Shown in pieces: positions 42,091-51,713 of a DNA stretch of 64,000 nt (position 1 is the stretch's first letter; each line of letters opens with the position of its first letter). Origin of the DNA: Solirubrobacterales bacterium (GTDB lineage Bacteria; Actinomycetota; Thermoleophilia; Solirubrobacterales; 70-9); NCBI GenBank assembly GCA_021155855.1, contig JAJNAZ010000008.1, positions 1 to 64,000 on the forward strand, in the 5' to 3' direction. The notes below the pieces were generated by a model, which was not told the DNA's origin, did no database searches, and saw only the letters and a list, made by a program, of their open reading frames with translations. A program made the translations under genes and the position numbers.

Positions 42091-44772
42091 ATGACAAGCG
42101 GAAATCTTCACGCGTCCAAAAACACCGTGCATCGGGAGGCGCTCGACGCCTTCCGTGTGCCATCGCCGAATGGCGGCCATCCCCAATCGCCGGACGGCGC
42201 CACTCGGCGATCGCCTGGGACCTCCACTCGGCCGCGCAGCGAGGGCAAGTTCGTCTGGCGGGGTGAGCGAAAGCTCTACGTCCGCGGAGCGACGTACGGG
42301 ACGTTCCGCAGGGATCCGCGAAACGGTGCGGAGTATCCCGACCCGCGGGTGGTCGCGCGGGACTTCGCGCGAATGGCCGCCAGCGGCTTCAACGCGGTCA
42401 GGACGTACACCGTTCCTCCGCGCTGGCTTCTCGACCTGGCGGCGGACCACGGCCTCTTCGTCATGGTCGGCCTCCCGTGGGAGCAGCACATCCCCTTCCT
42501 CGACGACCGCGACCGCGCGAGGTCGATCGAGGAGCGCATCCGGGCCGGAGTCGCCGCCTGCACCGGCCACCCGGCCGTGCTGAGCTACGCGATCGGCAAC
42601 GAGATCCGGGCGCCGATTGTGCGTTGGCACGGCCCCCGAGCAGTGGAGCGCTTCCTGGAGCAGCTTTATGCGGCGGCCAAGGATGAGGACCCCGATGGGC
42701 TCGTCACCTACGTCAACTATCCGTCCACCGAGTACCTGGAGCTGCCCTTCCTCGACATCGTCTGCTTCAACGTGTACCTCGAGGCCAAGCGCACGCTCGA
42801 GGCCTACATCGCACGGCTGCACAACCTGTCGGGGGACCGACCGCTGATTCTCGCCGAGATCGGCCTCGACAGCAGGCGAAACGGCGAGGAGCAGCAGGCC
42901 CGAACGCTCGACTGGCAGGTCCGCAGCACCTTCGCGTCGGGGTGCGCCGGGGCATTCGTGTTCGCCTGGACCGACGAGTGGCACATGCACCAGGCAGGGC
43001 CGGAGATGGATTTCGCGGTCGAGGACTGGGACTTCGGGCTCACCGACAGGGGGCGGCGTCCGAAGCCCGCCCTCGCCGCCGTCGCCGACGCATTCTCCGA
43101 GGCGCCCCTCTCCACCGACACCAGCTGGCCTCGGATCTCGGTGCTGGTCTGCACCCACAACGGGGCCCGGACCCTGCCGGACTGCCTCGCGGGCCTCGAG
43201 GCGCTCGAGTACCCGGACTTCGAGGTGATCGTGGTCAGCGACGGCTCCACGGATGCGACGGCGGAGATCGTCCACCGGCACGGCTTCGCGTTGATCCGCG
43301 GTGAGCGGATGGGCCTCGCGGCCGCCCGCAACGCGGGCCTGGAGGCGTCCACCGGCGAGATCGTCGCCTACATAGACGACGACGCGCGGCCGGATCCGCA
43401 TTGGCTCACCTATCTCGCGGACTCGTTTCGGCGTTGGCCCTGGGCGGGGGTCGGCGGGCCCAACCTTCCGCCGCACGGCGACGGATCGGTCGCCGAGGCG
43501 GTCGCCAACGCGCCGGGCGGACCGATCCACGTGCTGGTCTCCGACCAGGAGGCCGAGCACATTCCCGGTTGCAACATGGCGTTTCGCAGGACGGCCCTCG
43601 AGGCGATCGGCGGGTTCGATCCGATCTTCCGTGCCGCGGGCGACGACGTCGACGTGTGCTGGCGGCTCCAGGATCGCGGCTGGAAGATCGGCTTCAACCC
43701 GGCGGCCGTGGTTTGGCACCGCCGCCGCGACTCGGTCGGCGGCTACTGGCGTCAGCAGCGCGGATACGGCCAAGCCGAGGCTCTGGTCGAGCGCAAGTGG
43801 CCGGAGCGCTACAACGGCGCCGGCCACTTGACCTGGAGCGGCCGCATGTACCACCCGGTCACCGAATCGCCGTCGGTGCGCCGGCGGCGAATCCGCTACG
43901 GCAAGTGGGGATCGGGCCTCTTCCAGTCGGTCTACGAGCGGAAGTCGGGAATACTCGCGGCGCTCCCGCTGATGCCGGAGTGGTACCTCGCGATCGTCGG
44001 CCTCGCGCTCCTGACCGCGCTCGGGGCGTTCTGGGCGCCCCTGCTGCTGATCTCCGCGGCGCTCGCGCTCGCCGTCGGCAGTACCCTCACCCAGGCCGGC
44101 CTCGCGGCCAGCCGAGTGGTGCTTCCGGCGACCGAACGCTTCTCAATTGAACCGATGAGGATCCGCACGACGGTCGCCACCCTCTATCTCCTGCAGCCCG
44201 CCGCGCGGCTGTTGGGGCGCATCCGCGGTGGGCTGGCCCCCTGGCGGATGCGCCGCGGCGCCACCCTGCGCGTACCGCGACCGCGACGGGCGGCTCTGTG
44301 GAGCGAGTCGTGGCGGGCGCCGGAGGAGCGGATTCGCGATCTCGAGACGGCGATCAAGGAGGGCGGCGGCTCGGTCGTACACGGCGGAAGCTTCGACCGC
44401 TGGGACCTCGAGGTGCGCTGGGGCGCGCTCGGCTCGGCGCGCCTTCTGATGGCGATCGAGGAGTATCCCGAGGGCAAGCAGTATGTGCGCTGGCGATCCT
44501 GGCCGCGGTTCTCCCTCCACGGGGTCCTGGGCGCCGTCGCCTGCGCCGCGCTCGCGCTCGGGGCGGCGAGCGACGGCGCGCCGGTCGCCGCCGCGGTGCT
44601 TGCCGCGATCGCGGTCGCCCTGCTCGCGCGAACGCTGCGCGACGCCGCCGCGGCCATGGGCAGCATCGTCCGCAGCCTCGACGCGAGCAGGCCATCGCCC
44701 CGTGATGCGGACACGGTGGCCACCCGAAGGGCAAGGGAGGACGACCATGTCGGCGAACCGGCACACCCCTAG
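42091..44772 (+). CDS. fusion: GH2/GH5-type hydrolase domain plus GT2 glycosyltransferase
   Basis: 893 residues. Residues about 52-335 form a TIM-barrel glycosidase of the GH2 catalytic type: KLYVRGATYGTFRRDPR, acid/base Glu171 in YAIGNEIRAP, nucleophile Glu256 in LILAEIGLDS. Residues about 348-600 form a GT2 domain: VLVCTHNGARTLPDCLAGL, DDDARPD (metal-binding, about 429-435), GCNMAFRR and DDVDVCWRLQ (about 518-525). Two to three membrane helices follow (about 631-660, 810-848). One chain thus carries a likely synthase and a hydrolase. The first 50 residues are unconserved. The 3' end overlaps the exporter gene by 26 bases. Confidence 0.88.
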   Translation: MTSGNLHASKNTVHREALDAFRVPSPNGGHPQSPDGATRRSPGTSTRPRSEGKFVWRGERKLYVRGATYGTFRRDPRNGAEYPDPRVVARDFARMAASGFNAVRTYTVPPRWLLDLAADHGLFVMVGLPWEQHIPFLDDRDRARSIEERIRAGVAACTGHPAVLSYAIGNEIRAPIVRWHGPRAVERFLEQLYAAAKDEDPDGLVTYVNYPSTEYLELPFLDIVCFNVYLEAKRTLEAYIARLHNLSGDRPLILAEIGLDSRRNGEEQQARTLDWQVRSTFASGCAGAFVFAWTDEWHMHQAGPEMDFAVEDWDFGLTDRGRRPKPALAAVADAFSEAPLSTDTSWPRISVLVCTHNGARTLPDCLAGLEALEYPDFEVIVVSDGSTDATAEIVHRHGFALIRGERMGLAAARNAGLEASTGEIVAYIDDDARPDPHWLTYLADSFRRWPWAGVGGPNLPPHGDGSVAEAVANAPGGPIHVLVSDQEAEHIPGCNMAFRRTALEAIGGFDPIFRAAGDDVDVCWRLQDRGWKIGFNPAAVVWHRRRDSVGGYWRQQRGYGQAEALVERKWPERYNGAGHLTWSGRMYHPVTESPSVRRRRIRYGKWGSGLFQSVYERKSGILAALPLMPEWYLAIVGLALLTALGAFWAPLLLISAALALAVGSTLTQAGLAASRVVLPATERFSIEPMRIRTTVATLYLLQPAARLLGRIRGGLAPWRMRRGATLRVPRPRRAALWSESWRAPEERIRDLETAIKEGGGSVVHGGSFDRWDLEVRWGALGSARLLMAIEEYPEGKQYVRWRSWPRFSLHGVLGAVACAALALGAASDGAPVAAAVLAAIAVALLARTLRDAAAAMGSIVRSLDASRPSPRDADTVATRRAREDDHVGEPAHP

Positions 44773-46597
44773 CCGGACCTCCGAAACCGGCGGGAACGGC
44801 TCGCGCCGCGCCCCGAGCGCGGCGAGCGATCGTGCGGACGGGTTGCGCACGCCTCCTCGACACGCGCGATCGAGCGTCTACCGGCGGCTGCTTCGCGACG
44901 CCAGGCCGTATGCGCCCCGGATCGCCACGCTCACCCTCCTCAGCCTGCTCGCTACCCCGCTGGCTCTGCTGCTCCCGGTTCCGCTCAAGGTCGCCGTCGA
45001 CAGCGTGATCGGCTCACAGCCCCCGCCCGCGATCCTCGACGACCTGCTCCCTACAGCGGCCACTCAGTCCGATACCGCGCTGCTGATCACGGTCGCGGTG
45101 GTGTTCGTGGCGATCGTCTTCTTGAGCCAACTCGTGGAGCTGGGGAGCCTGATGCTCGGGACCCACGTCGGCGAGCGCCTGCTGATCCTCTTCGGACCTC
45201 CCTGTTTCTGCACGTGCAGCGCCTCTCGCTCTCCTTTCACGACCGTCGAGCGGTCGGCGACTCGGCCTATCGCATCCACTGGGACGCGTCGAACATCCGC
45301 GACCTCGTCGAGGCGCTGTTCCCACTGCTCGCCGGAGTCTCGATGTTCGGGGGGATCCTTTACGTCACCGTGCGAATCAACTGGCAGCTCGCGCTCGTAG
45401 CGATCGCGGTCGCCCCGGTCCTGATCGCGATCGCACGGGTCTACGCGCGGCGGCTGCGCGCGCACTGGCACGCGGCGGAGACGTTCGAGAGCCGCGGGCT
45501 CTCCGTGGTCCAGGAGACGCTGGGCGCCCTGCGAGTTGTGAACGCCTTCGGGCAGGAGCAGCGTGAGGCGGCCCGATTCGCAGAACGCGCGGCGGACGGG
45601 TCGCGGACGCGGCTGCGACTCGCCTTCACCCAGGGCGGCCTGGCGCTCCTGGTCGGGCTGACGACCGCGATCGGGACCGCCGTCGTCCTGTTCGTCGGCG
45701 TCAGCCAGGTCAACTCTCGGTGCGATCACCCTGGGCGAGCTGCTGCTGGTGATGGCGTACCTGACGCTGCTGTATCAACCCCTCGAGGACATGGGCAAGA
45801 GGGTGGCCGATCTTCAGCAGGCGTTCGTCGGGCTTGAGCGCGCGTACTCGCTGCTCGACGAGGATCCCGACGTCGTCGAACGTCCGAACGCTCGCCCGCT
45901 GGCGCACGCGCGGGGGGCGGTCGGCTTCCGCGGGGTCTGGTTCGGCTACCAGCCGGGCGTCTCTGTGCTGGAGGACGTGTCGTTCGAGCTGGCACCGGGA
46001 AGCTTCGTCGGGATCGCCGGAACCACCGGAGCGGGCAAGACGACGCTGGTCAGCCTGCTGACCCGCTTCTACGACCCCGACGCCGGCCGGATCGAGATCG
46101 ACGGGGTCGACCTGCGCGACTACCGGATCGCCGACCTGCGAAACCAGTTCGCGATCGTCCTGCAGGAGCCGGTGCTGTTCTCGACCACGATCGCCGAGAA
46201 CATCGCCTACGGGCGCCCCGGTGCGGGCGAGGAGGACCTCGTGAGCGCCGCGAGGGCCGCCAACGCGCACGACTTCATCGCGGCCCTGCCGGACGGCTAT
46301 CGGACGCAGGTCGGCCAGCGCGGCATGCTGCTCTCGGGGGGCGAGCGACAGCGGATCTCGCTCGCTCGCGCGTTTCTCAAGGACGCCCCGATTCTGATCA
46401 TGGACGAGCCCACGAGCGCCGTCGATTTCGCCACCGAGGAGGCGATCATCGACGCGGCCGACCGCCTCGCGAAGGGGCGCACGACGCTGTTGATCACGCA
46501 CCGCCAGAACGTGCAGCTGCGCTGTGAGCGGATCCTCCGCGTCGAGCGGGGCCGGGTGGCCGAGGGTAAGCCCGCAGCGCCCTCCGGGATTGTGTAG
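44747..46597 (+). pseudogene. ABC exporter (permease-ATPase), two frameshifts
   Basis: A fused MsbA-type ABC exporter, GGGAGG before the ATG, about 616 residues if repaired. The membrane part (TLTLLSLLATPLALLLPVPL, VAVDSVIGSQPPP) breaks near 45193, where a lost C shifts the frame, resumes as RLSLSFHDRRAVGDSAYRIH, and breaks again near 45717, where an extra base precedes GAITLGELLLVMAYL. The ATPase half is intact: Walker A GTTGAGKTT, signature LSGGERQR, Walker B ILIMDEPTSA, H-loop LLITHR. The two indels cancel, and conservation on both sides is high, so sequence error is likely. Exports a lipid or glycan. Confidence 0.8.
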
Positions 46598-46605
46598 GGG
46601 GCCCC

Positions 46606-47232
46606 GTGGAGGGATCGGGGCCCGCCACCGCCGGAGAGGACGAACTGGGACCCGACGGGTGGGCCCACCTCCACGCCTGGGACGATTCGCCGCTCCCGCC
46701 CAACGTTCACGTCGGCGAGGACACCGTGTTCGAGCGCACGAGGCACACGCTTGCCGACTTCCGCAGCACGCGGGCCCCGGGGCTGATGCTCGGCGACGGC
46801 GTTCGTGTCCACCACGGAACCGCCTTCGGCGTCGAGGCCGGGGGGACGGTCGAGGTCGGCGACGGCTCGATCCTCGCCGGGGTCGTCTTCATGTGCGCCG
46901 AGAGGATCACGCTCGGCAGCTGCGTGGTCGCCTCCTACAACGTGACGATCGCCGACTGCGACTTTCACCCCCTCGATCCGGACCTGCGTCGGCGCGACGC
47001 GGTCGCCAACGCCCCGGAGGGCGACCGAAGCGATCGACCGCCCCTGGTCACGGCCCCCGTCGTGGTCGAAGACGGGGCCTGGATCGGGATCGGCGCGATC
47101 GTCCTCAAGGGCGTTCGAATCGGCAGCGGCGCCCGGATCGGGGCCGGTGCGGTGGTCAACGCCGACGTCCCGCGTGGCGCGACCCTCGCCGGCAACCCCG
47201 GCCGGCTGCTGTCCCCGGGGGAGTTCGAATGA
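46606..47232 (+). CDS. hexapeptide-repeat acyltransferase 1
   Basis: 208 residues, GTG start eight bases after the exporter stop. Left-handed beta-helix: repeated hexads such as GVRVHHGTAFGVEAGGTVEV and VVEDGAWIGIGAIVLKGVRI, with the acyl-donor loop NVTIADCDFHPLDPD and a closing AGAVVNADVPRGATLAGNPG. The family moves an acetyl or similar group to a sugar; His in the CDFHP loop is the usual base. Next to a glycan synthase and exporter, O-acetylation of the exported glycan is the natural reading. Confidence 0.85.
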   Translation: MEGSGPATAGEDELGPDGWAHLHAWDDSPLPPNVHVGEDTVFERTRHTLADFRSTRAPGLMLGDGVRVHHGTAFGVEAGGTVEVGDGSILAGVVFMCAERITLGSCVVASYNVTIADCDFHPLDPDLRRRDAVANAPEGDRSDRPPLVTAPVVVEDGAWIGIGAIVLKGVRIGSGARIGAGAVVNADVPRGATLAGNPGRLLSPGEFE

Positions 47233-47779
47233 CCGTCCTCGGCCACGATTGGTACGCGGGCGAGGTGCCGGCCAACGTGGCCCTGGGCGAGCGCAGCTGG
47301 CTGTACAGCTCGTTTGCGTTCGTCCACCATCGCAGCGAGCGCGACCCGAGCGTCCGGGTCGGCCCCGACAGCGGCGTCTACGTCGGCAGTTACTTCGACC
47401 TGGGTCCGGAGGGTGAGGTGGAGATCGGAAGGTATTGCGCGGTCGCGGGCGCGATCTTCCCTCCAACGGCCGTATCGTGATCGGCGACTACGCCTTCATC
47501 GCAAACGGCGTCGTGTTCGCGGACTCGTTCGCAGCGCTCCCGCCCGAGGCCCGCTCGTTCCGGGAGCGCGATCGGGGACCGCGCCGAGGCCTATGGATCG
47601 GCGACGACGTCTGGATCGGGGCGCGCGTCGGGGGAGCCAAGATCGGCGACGGCGCGGTGATCGGCGCGGGCGCGGTGATCGAGGCCGAGGTCCCCGACCG
47701 TGCGGTCGTCGCCGGCAACCCGGCTCGCATCGTCGGCTGGGCGCGACCGGGCACCGGCGCCCGGTCGACCGCCTCATAG
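47229..47779 (+). pseudogene. hexapeptide-repeat acyltransferase 2 (frameshift)
   Basis: ATG overlaps the previous stop (ATGA). It reads MTVLGHDWYAGEVPANVALG, then GVYVGSYFDLGPEGEVEIGR; after AIFP one base is missing in a C run (47459-47461), and the frame continues as SNGRIVIGDYAFIANGVVFA through GDDVWIGARVGGAKIGDGAV. Restored, it is about 183 residues of the same left-handed beta-helix family as its neighbour. The frame is otherwise intact, so error is plausible. Same proposed role: acylating the exported glycan. Confidence 0.75.
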
Positions 47780-47793
47780 ACTGGGGCCCGCCC

Positions 47794-47925
47794 ATGACCA
47801 GCATCGAGACATTCACCGGCCGGATCGAAGCGGCCGAGCTCGGCGCGACCCCGGTCCACGAGCACCTGCGCACGACGACGAGGTGCACGCGCATTGGCCC
47901 CTGCTCGGGATCGAGCTAGCTGCCG
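47794..47925 (+). pseudogene. N-terminal fragment of phosphotriesterase-like amidohydrolase
   Basis: The short frame contains GRIEAAELGATPVHEHLRT, the start of phosphotriesterase-related proteins with the metal-binding HxH (HEH). After one lost base near 47873 the frame reads DDEVHAHWPLLGIEL, as the family does, then stops being coding at the convergent EamA gene. Family proteins are about 310-330 residues, so over 270 are missing. Confidence 0.5.
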
Positions 47926-48755
47926 GCGGCGATCATCGCCACACCTAAGAAGGCGATCAGCACACCGCCCCGCTGCGCCGGCGCGAGCCGCTCGCCGAGA
48001 ACGACGCGCGCCAGCAGGACCGTGACCGCGCCGTAGAGCGAGCCCGCGACCGCGACCAGGGCCAGCAGCCCATGGTTGGTGGCCACGGCGAAGAGGCTGT
48101 TGGCGAGCACGTCGCAGCAGCCGATCGCGATCAGCGCCGGGAACATCGGGCGGGGAACCCGCATCCCCGGCTTCGCCACCGCCGCCACGATCACCAGAGC
48201 CGTCACCCCTCCGGTGCGCGCGGCGACCACGGTCCAGGCGGGTTGCTCGCTGGAGGCGAGGTCGAGGAGCAGAAAGAAGGTGCCGAAGCCCACCGCCGCC
48301 AGCCCCGCGAGGCCGATCGCCGCGCGGCCCGCCGCCCGCCACTCCGGGTCGGGCTCGCGCGCGGCGAGCACCACACCCGGGATCGCGACGGCTGCGCCGA
48401 CGGCCGCGAGCGCCCCCGGCTCCTCGCCCTGGACGAGTCCGCCGGCGACCGGGACGAGCACGCCGAGCGCACCGATCGTCGCCACGACGCTGACCGACCC
48501 GAGCGCCATCGCGCGGTAGAAAGCGCCGAGTGCGCCGACCACGATCGCCCCCGCGGCCGCGCCGGTGAGCGCGTCCTCGCGACTGAGCGGATCGCCGCCG
48601 GCGATCACGGCGTAGGCGAGCGCCAGCACGAGGCCGACCGGCTGGGTCACGAGCAGCACCGTCAGCGCGGAGATCCGCCGGCTCTGCAGGCCGCCGAGGA
48701 AGTCGGAGACACCCCAGGCGATGCTCGAACCGAGGCCGAGCGCTACCCCGAGCAC
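47916..48755 (-). CDS. EamA/DMT-family transporter
   Basis: 279 residues, GTG start, about ten predicted membrane helices in two EamA repeats (SSIAWGVSDFLGGLQ opens the first; TFFLLLDLASSEQPAW opens the second). Members export amino acids, sugars or nucleotide intermediates, with no safe substrate call from sequence. Its start overlaps the end of the next gene upstream (501 aa) by 13 bases, so both are in one operon. Confidence 0.85.
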   Translation of the reverse strand: MLGVALGLGSSIAWGVSDFLGGLQSRRISALTVLLVTQPVGLVLALAYAVIAGGDPLSREDALTGAAAGAIVVGALGAFYRAMALGSVSVVATIGALGVLVPVAGGLVQGEEPGALAAVGAAVAIPGVVLAAREPDPEWRAAGRAAIGLAGLAAVGFGTFFLLLDLASSEQPAWTVVAARTGGVTALVIVAAVAKPGMRVPRPMFPALIAIGCCDVLANSLFAVATNHGLLALVAVAGSLYGAVTVLLARVVLGERLAPAQRGGVLIAFLGVAMIAAGS

Positions 48756-50248
48756 GAGTCCCCGCCCAGGTGGGCCTCGACCCGGACCCGTCCCGGGGTG
48801 GCCGCTTCGATGACCGTCGAGCCGTCATCCGCCTCCCGCACGCAGGCGCTGCCCTCGACCACCCGCCACCAGGACGTGAACTCGATCGCGAGCCGATGGT
48901 CTCCCGGCCGGCGGGCGTCGATCTCGAACCAGTCGGTGCCCACCGCCGCGGCGCCGACGGCGGCCGGCATCTCAACCCGGAAGAGGCGCCAATCGTCGTT
49001 CTCCCACACCGGATCGAGGTAGTCGAGACCAGCCCCGATCAGCTCCACCTCGTCCTCTGCGAGGTAATCGAGGTCGGCATCGGGGACGGCGACGTAGTCC
49101 ACACCGTGGGCATCGAGCCACTCGCGGTAAGCCTCGGGGGTGAGGTTGCCGTCGGTGAACAGCTCGAAGTCGTCGGACTCGAGCTGGCGCAGCCAACCGC
49201 GAGCCAGCGGCTGCTCGGGGGCGACGTAGGCGGCCTCCCATCGGTTTGCCGTCGGCGGAACGTGGATGCGCGTGGGCGACAGCGGCTCGAGTCGGGCGAG
49301 CAGCGGGTCGTAGAAGGCGCGTTCGGTCGCGGGGTCGCCGGCACCCCTGGCGACGTCGCGTACGGGGGCGATCAGCTGCCAGTAGAGCAGCGGGATCGCG
49401 ACCGCGACCACCACCAGCCGCCCGCGCGGCCACAGCACCAGCGCCAGCACCGGCCCGGCGAGTAGCGCCCCGAGCCGGGTGACGTTGCCGCCGAGCGGGT
49501 TCGGGATCACGAACACGGCCAGCGCCAGCAGGGCATAGAGCACGACGCCGATCCGCAGCGCCCGGTACCGGACGGACACGAGCCAGAGCACCGCTGCGGC
49601 GAGCAGTGGCACCGCGATGAACGCGTCGAATACAAACGGCTCCTCGCCGCCGACCGGAAAGGCCAGGTTGAGGGCCACGATAGGCACCGCGGCCCCGAGC
49701 GCCAGCCAGGCGCCGCGGGCACGGGCGCCGGCGAGGCCGATCGCGACGCCGGCGAGGCCGACGAAGAGGCCGGCGACGGGGCTCGCAAGGCTCGCGAGAG
49801 CGGCGAGCAGGGCGCCGGTCGGCGACCGATCCCGGTCGGCGGCGAGCAGGGCGCCGAGCCCGAACGGGACCGCGAGCAGGAACGCCATCCGTCCGGTGAG
49901 CAGCCAGCTCGCAACACCCGCGGCGAACCAGAGCGCCGGGATCAGCCCCCGGTCGCCGAAGCGGCGGTGAACCAGCGCGGCGAAGGTCGCCGCGCCGGCG
50001 ACGACCGCGATCGCGCCCACCAGCCGCACCCCGACGGCGGCGGCCAGGGGCTGGTAAAGCACGCTGTAGGAGAGCAGGTGATGACCCGAGTACCAGCCGT
50101 TGTTCCAGAGCGCGAACCCGTGCTCGGAAAACAGGTCGGCGCGGAAAGTCGCGGCGGCGAGGTCTTGGCTCGGCGGCGCCCAGATCAAATAAACGCCGGC
50201 GAGGACCGCCGCGAGCACGGTCGGGGCCACGATCGTGCGCGCGGGCAA
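48743..50248 (-). CDS. polytopic membrane protein, GT-C-like
   Basis: 501 residues. About ten membrane helices in residues 5-310, with an N-terminal outer loop containing DLFSEHGFALWNNGWYSGHH, then a soluble C-terminal domain of about 190 residues (RIHVPPTANRWEAAYV, DGNLTPEAYREWLDAHGVDY). The acidic first outer loop and many helices recall GT-C polyprenyl-sugar transferases, but no DxD-type motif can be assigned with confidence. It may act on cell-envelope glycans. Coupled to EamA downstream and 7 bases from a helicase stop upstream. Confidence 0.6.
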   Translation of the reverse strand: MPARTIVAPTVLAAVLAGVYLIWAPPSQDLAAATFRADLFSEHGFALWNNGWYSGHHLLSYSVLYQPLAAAVGVRLVGAIAVVAGAATFAALVHRRFGDRGLIPALWFAAGVASWLLTGRMAFLLAVPFGLGALLAADRDRSPTGALLAALASLASPVAGLFVGLAGVAIGLAGARARGAWLALGAAVPIVALNLAFPVGGEEPFVFDAFIAVPLLAAAVLWLVSVRYRALRIGVVLYALLALAVFVIPNPLGGNVTRLGALLAGPVLALVLWPRGRLVVVAVAIPLLYWQLIAPVRDVARGAGDPATERAFYDPLLARLEPLSPTRIHVPPTANRWEAAYVAPEQPLARGWLRQLESDDFELFTDGNLTPEAYREWLDAHGVDYVAVPDADLDYLAEDEVELIGAGLDYLDPVWENDDWRLFRVEMPAAVGAAAVGTDWFEIDARRPGDHRLAIEFTSWWRVVEGSACVREADDGSTVIEAATPGRVRVEAHLGGDSCSG

Positions 50249-50255
50249 CGCGGAG

Positions 50256-51713
50256 CTAGTCCTTTGCGTACTCGACCCTGATCTGCTTGCCCTCGAGCTT
50301 GGTCCCGTCGAGGCGCTCGAGCGCGATCTTGGCCTGCTCGCCCGAGAGCTCGACGAACGAGAATCGCTCGAGCACGCGGATGTCGCCGATCTCGTCCGCG
50401 GGGATCACGGCACCCTCGGTCAGTGCCCAGCGCAACTCCCGCTCGCCGATGCCGCTGCGCTTGCCGCGGTTGACGAAAAGCTTCACCGAGCCGTTCTCCT
50501 CGCTCACGCGCTCACCGGCCGCGGAGGACTCGGTCGCCCGCAGCCGCTCGCGCTCACGGGTATGGTCGCGCCGGCGGGGACGCGGGGCGTGCTCGATCCG
50601 CTCCTCGGGCGGCTCCCACTCGCCGATCGCAGTGTTCGCCTCACGCTCGATCCGCGGGATCTCGGCACGCTGCTTCGGGGTGACGAAGGTGATCGCTCGT
50701 CCAGTGCGACCGACCCTGCCGGTGCGCCCGATCCTGTGGACGTACATCTCGGTGTTGTTGGGGAGGTCGTAGTTGATCACGTGGGTGACGTGCTCGATGT
50801 CGAGCCCGCGCGCGGCGACGTCGGTGGCGACCAGCAGCGGCAGGCGGTGGTCCTTGAACTGGATCATCACCCCGTCGCGTTGGCCCTGGCTCATGTCGCC
50901 GTGCAGCGCCTTGACCCGCAGGCCACGGTCGGCGAGCAGGCGGTCGAGGCGCGCCGCGCCGATCTTCGTGCGGCAGAAGATGATCGCCTGCTCGGGCTCC
51001 TCAGCCCGCAGCACCTCGACCAGCCGCTCGGTCTTGGCCCGCGGGTCGACCTCGACATAGGCCTGCTCGATCGCGTCGACCGTGAGCTTGCGCGGAGTCA
51101 CCTTGATCGTCACCGGGTCGTACATGTACTGCTCGGCGAGGCGCGCGATCGGCGCCGGAATCGTCGCCGAGAACAGCGCCGTCTGGCGGCCGGATGGGCA
51201 CATGCGCAGGATCTTCTCGACCTCCTCGATGAAACCGAGGTCGAGCATCTCGTCGGCCTCGTCGAGGACGACGTAGCGAGCCGAGGTGAGGACCAGCGAA
51301 CGGCGCGACATCAGGTCCATCATCCGTCCCACGGTGGCGACGACGACGTGCGCCCCCCTGCGCAGCCGCGACTGCTGGGTCGAGATCGGCGCACCGCCGA
51401 AGACCGCCACGATCTCGACCTCGAGGTGCTCGGCATAGGCGCGAAGCGCCTGGGTCACCTGGATGCAGAGCTCGCGTGTCGGCGTCAGCACGATCGCCTG
51501 GGTCTCCTCGGAGGAGGGGTCGAGGTACTGGAGCAGCGGCAGGCCGAACGCGGCGGTCTTTCCGGTCCCGGTCTGCGCCTGGCCGATCACGTCGTGACCG
51601 GCGAGAAGCTCAGGAATCGCTCGCTCCTGGATCGGGGTCGGTTCGGAGTAGCCGAGCTCCTGGAGGGCGAGCAGGAGCTCCTGCTTGAGCCCGAGGGCGC
51701 TGAACTTCGTCAT
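50256..51713 (-). CDS. deaD: DEAD-box RNA helicase (CsdA/DeaD type)
   Basis: 485 residues. Complete helicase core: AQTGTGKTAAFGLP (Walker A), PTRELCIQV (Ia), VLDEADEMLD (DEAD box), SAT, and in domain 2 ATDVAARGLDIEH and HRIGRTGR. A basic linker (about 395-415) leads to a C-terminal DbpA-type RNA-binding domain (SVKLFVNRGKRSGIGEREL to GKQIRVEYAKD). It unwinds structured RNA in ribosome assembly and cold adaptation. ATG overlaps the quinone reductase stop (ATGA), a two-gene operon. Confidence 0.93.
   Translation of the reverse strand: MTKFSALGLKQELLLALQELGYSEPTPIQERAIPELLAGHDVIGQAQTGTGKTAAFGLPLLQYLDPSSEETQAIVLTPTRELCIQVTQALRAYAEHLEVEIVAVFGGAPISTQQSRLRRGAHVVVATVGRMMDLMSRRSLVLTSARYVVLDEADEMLDLGFIEEVEKILRMCPSGRQTALFSATIPAPIARLAEQYMYDPVTIKVTPRKLTVDAIEQAYVEVDPRAKTERLVEVLRAEEPEQAIIFCRTKIGAARLDRLLADRGLRVKALHGDMSQGQRDGVMIQFKDHRLPLLVATDVAARGLDIEHVTHVINYDLPNNTEMYVHRIGRTGRVGRTGRAITFVTPKQRAEIPRIEREANTAIGEWEPPEERIEHAPRPRRRDHTRERERLRATESSAAGERVSEENGSVKLFVNRGKRSGIGERELRWALTEGAVIPADEIGDIRVLERFSFVELSGEQAKIALERLDGTKLEGKQIRVEYAKD

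Noticed and set aside
41700-43854. 5' half of a 1067-codon minus-strand frame upstream of the kinase
   Set aside because: It only extends the kinase frame through the GH-GT gene; conservation starts at 41685.
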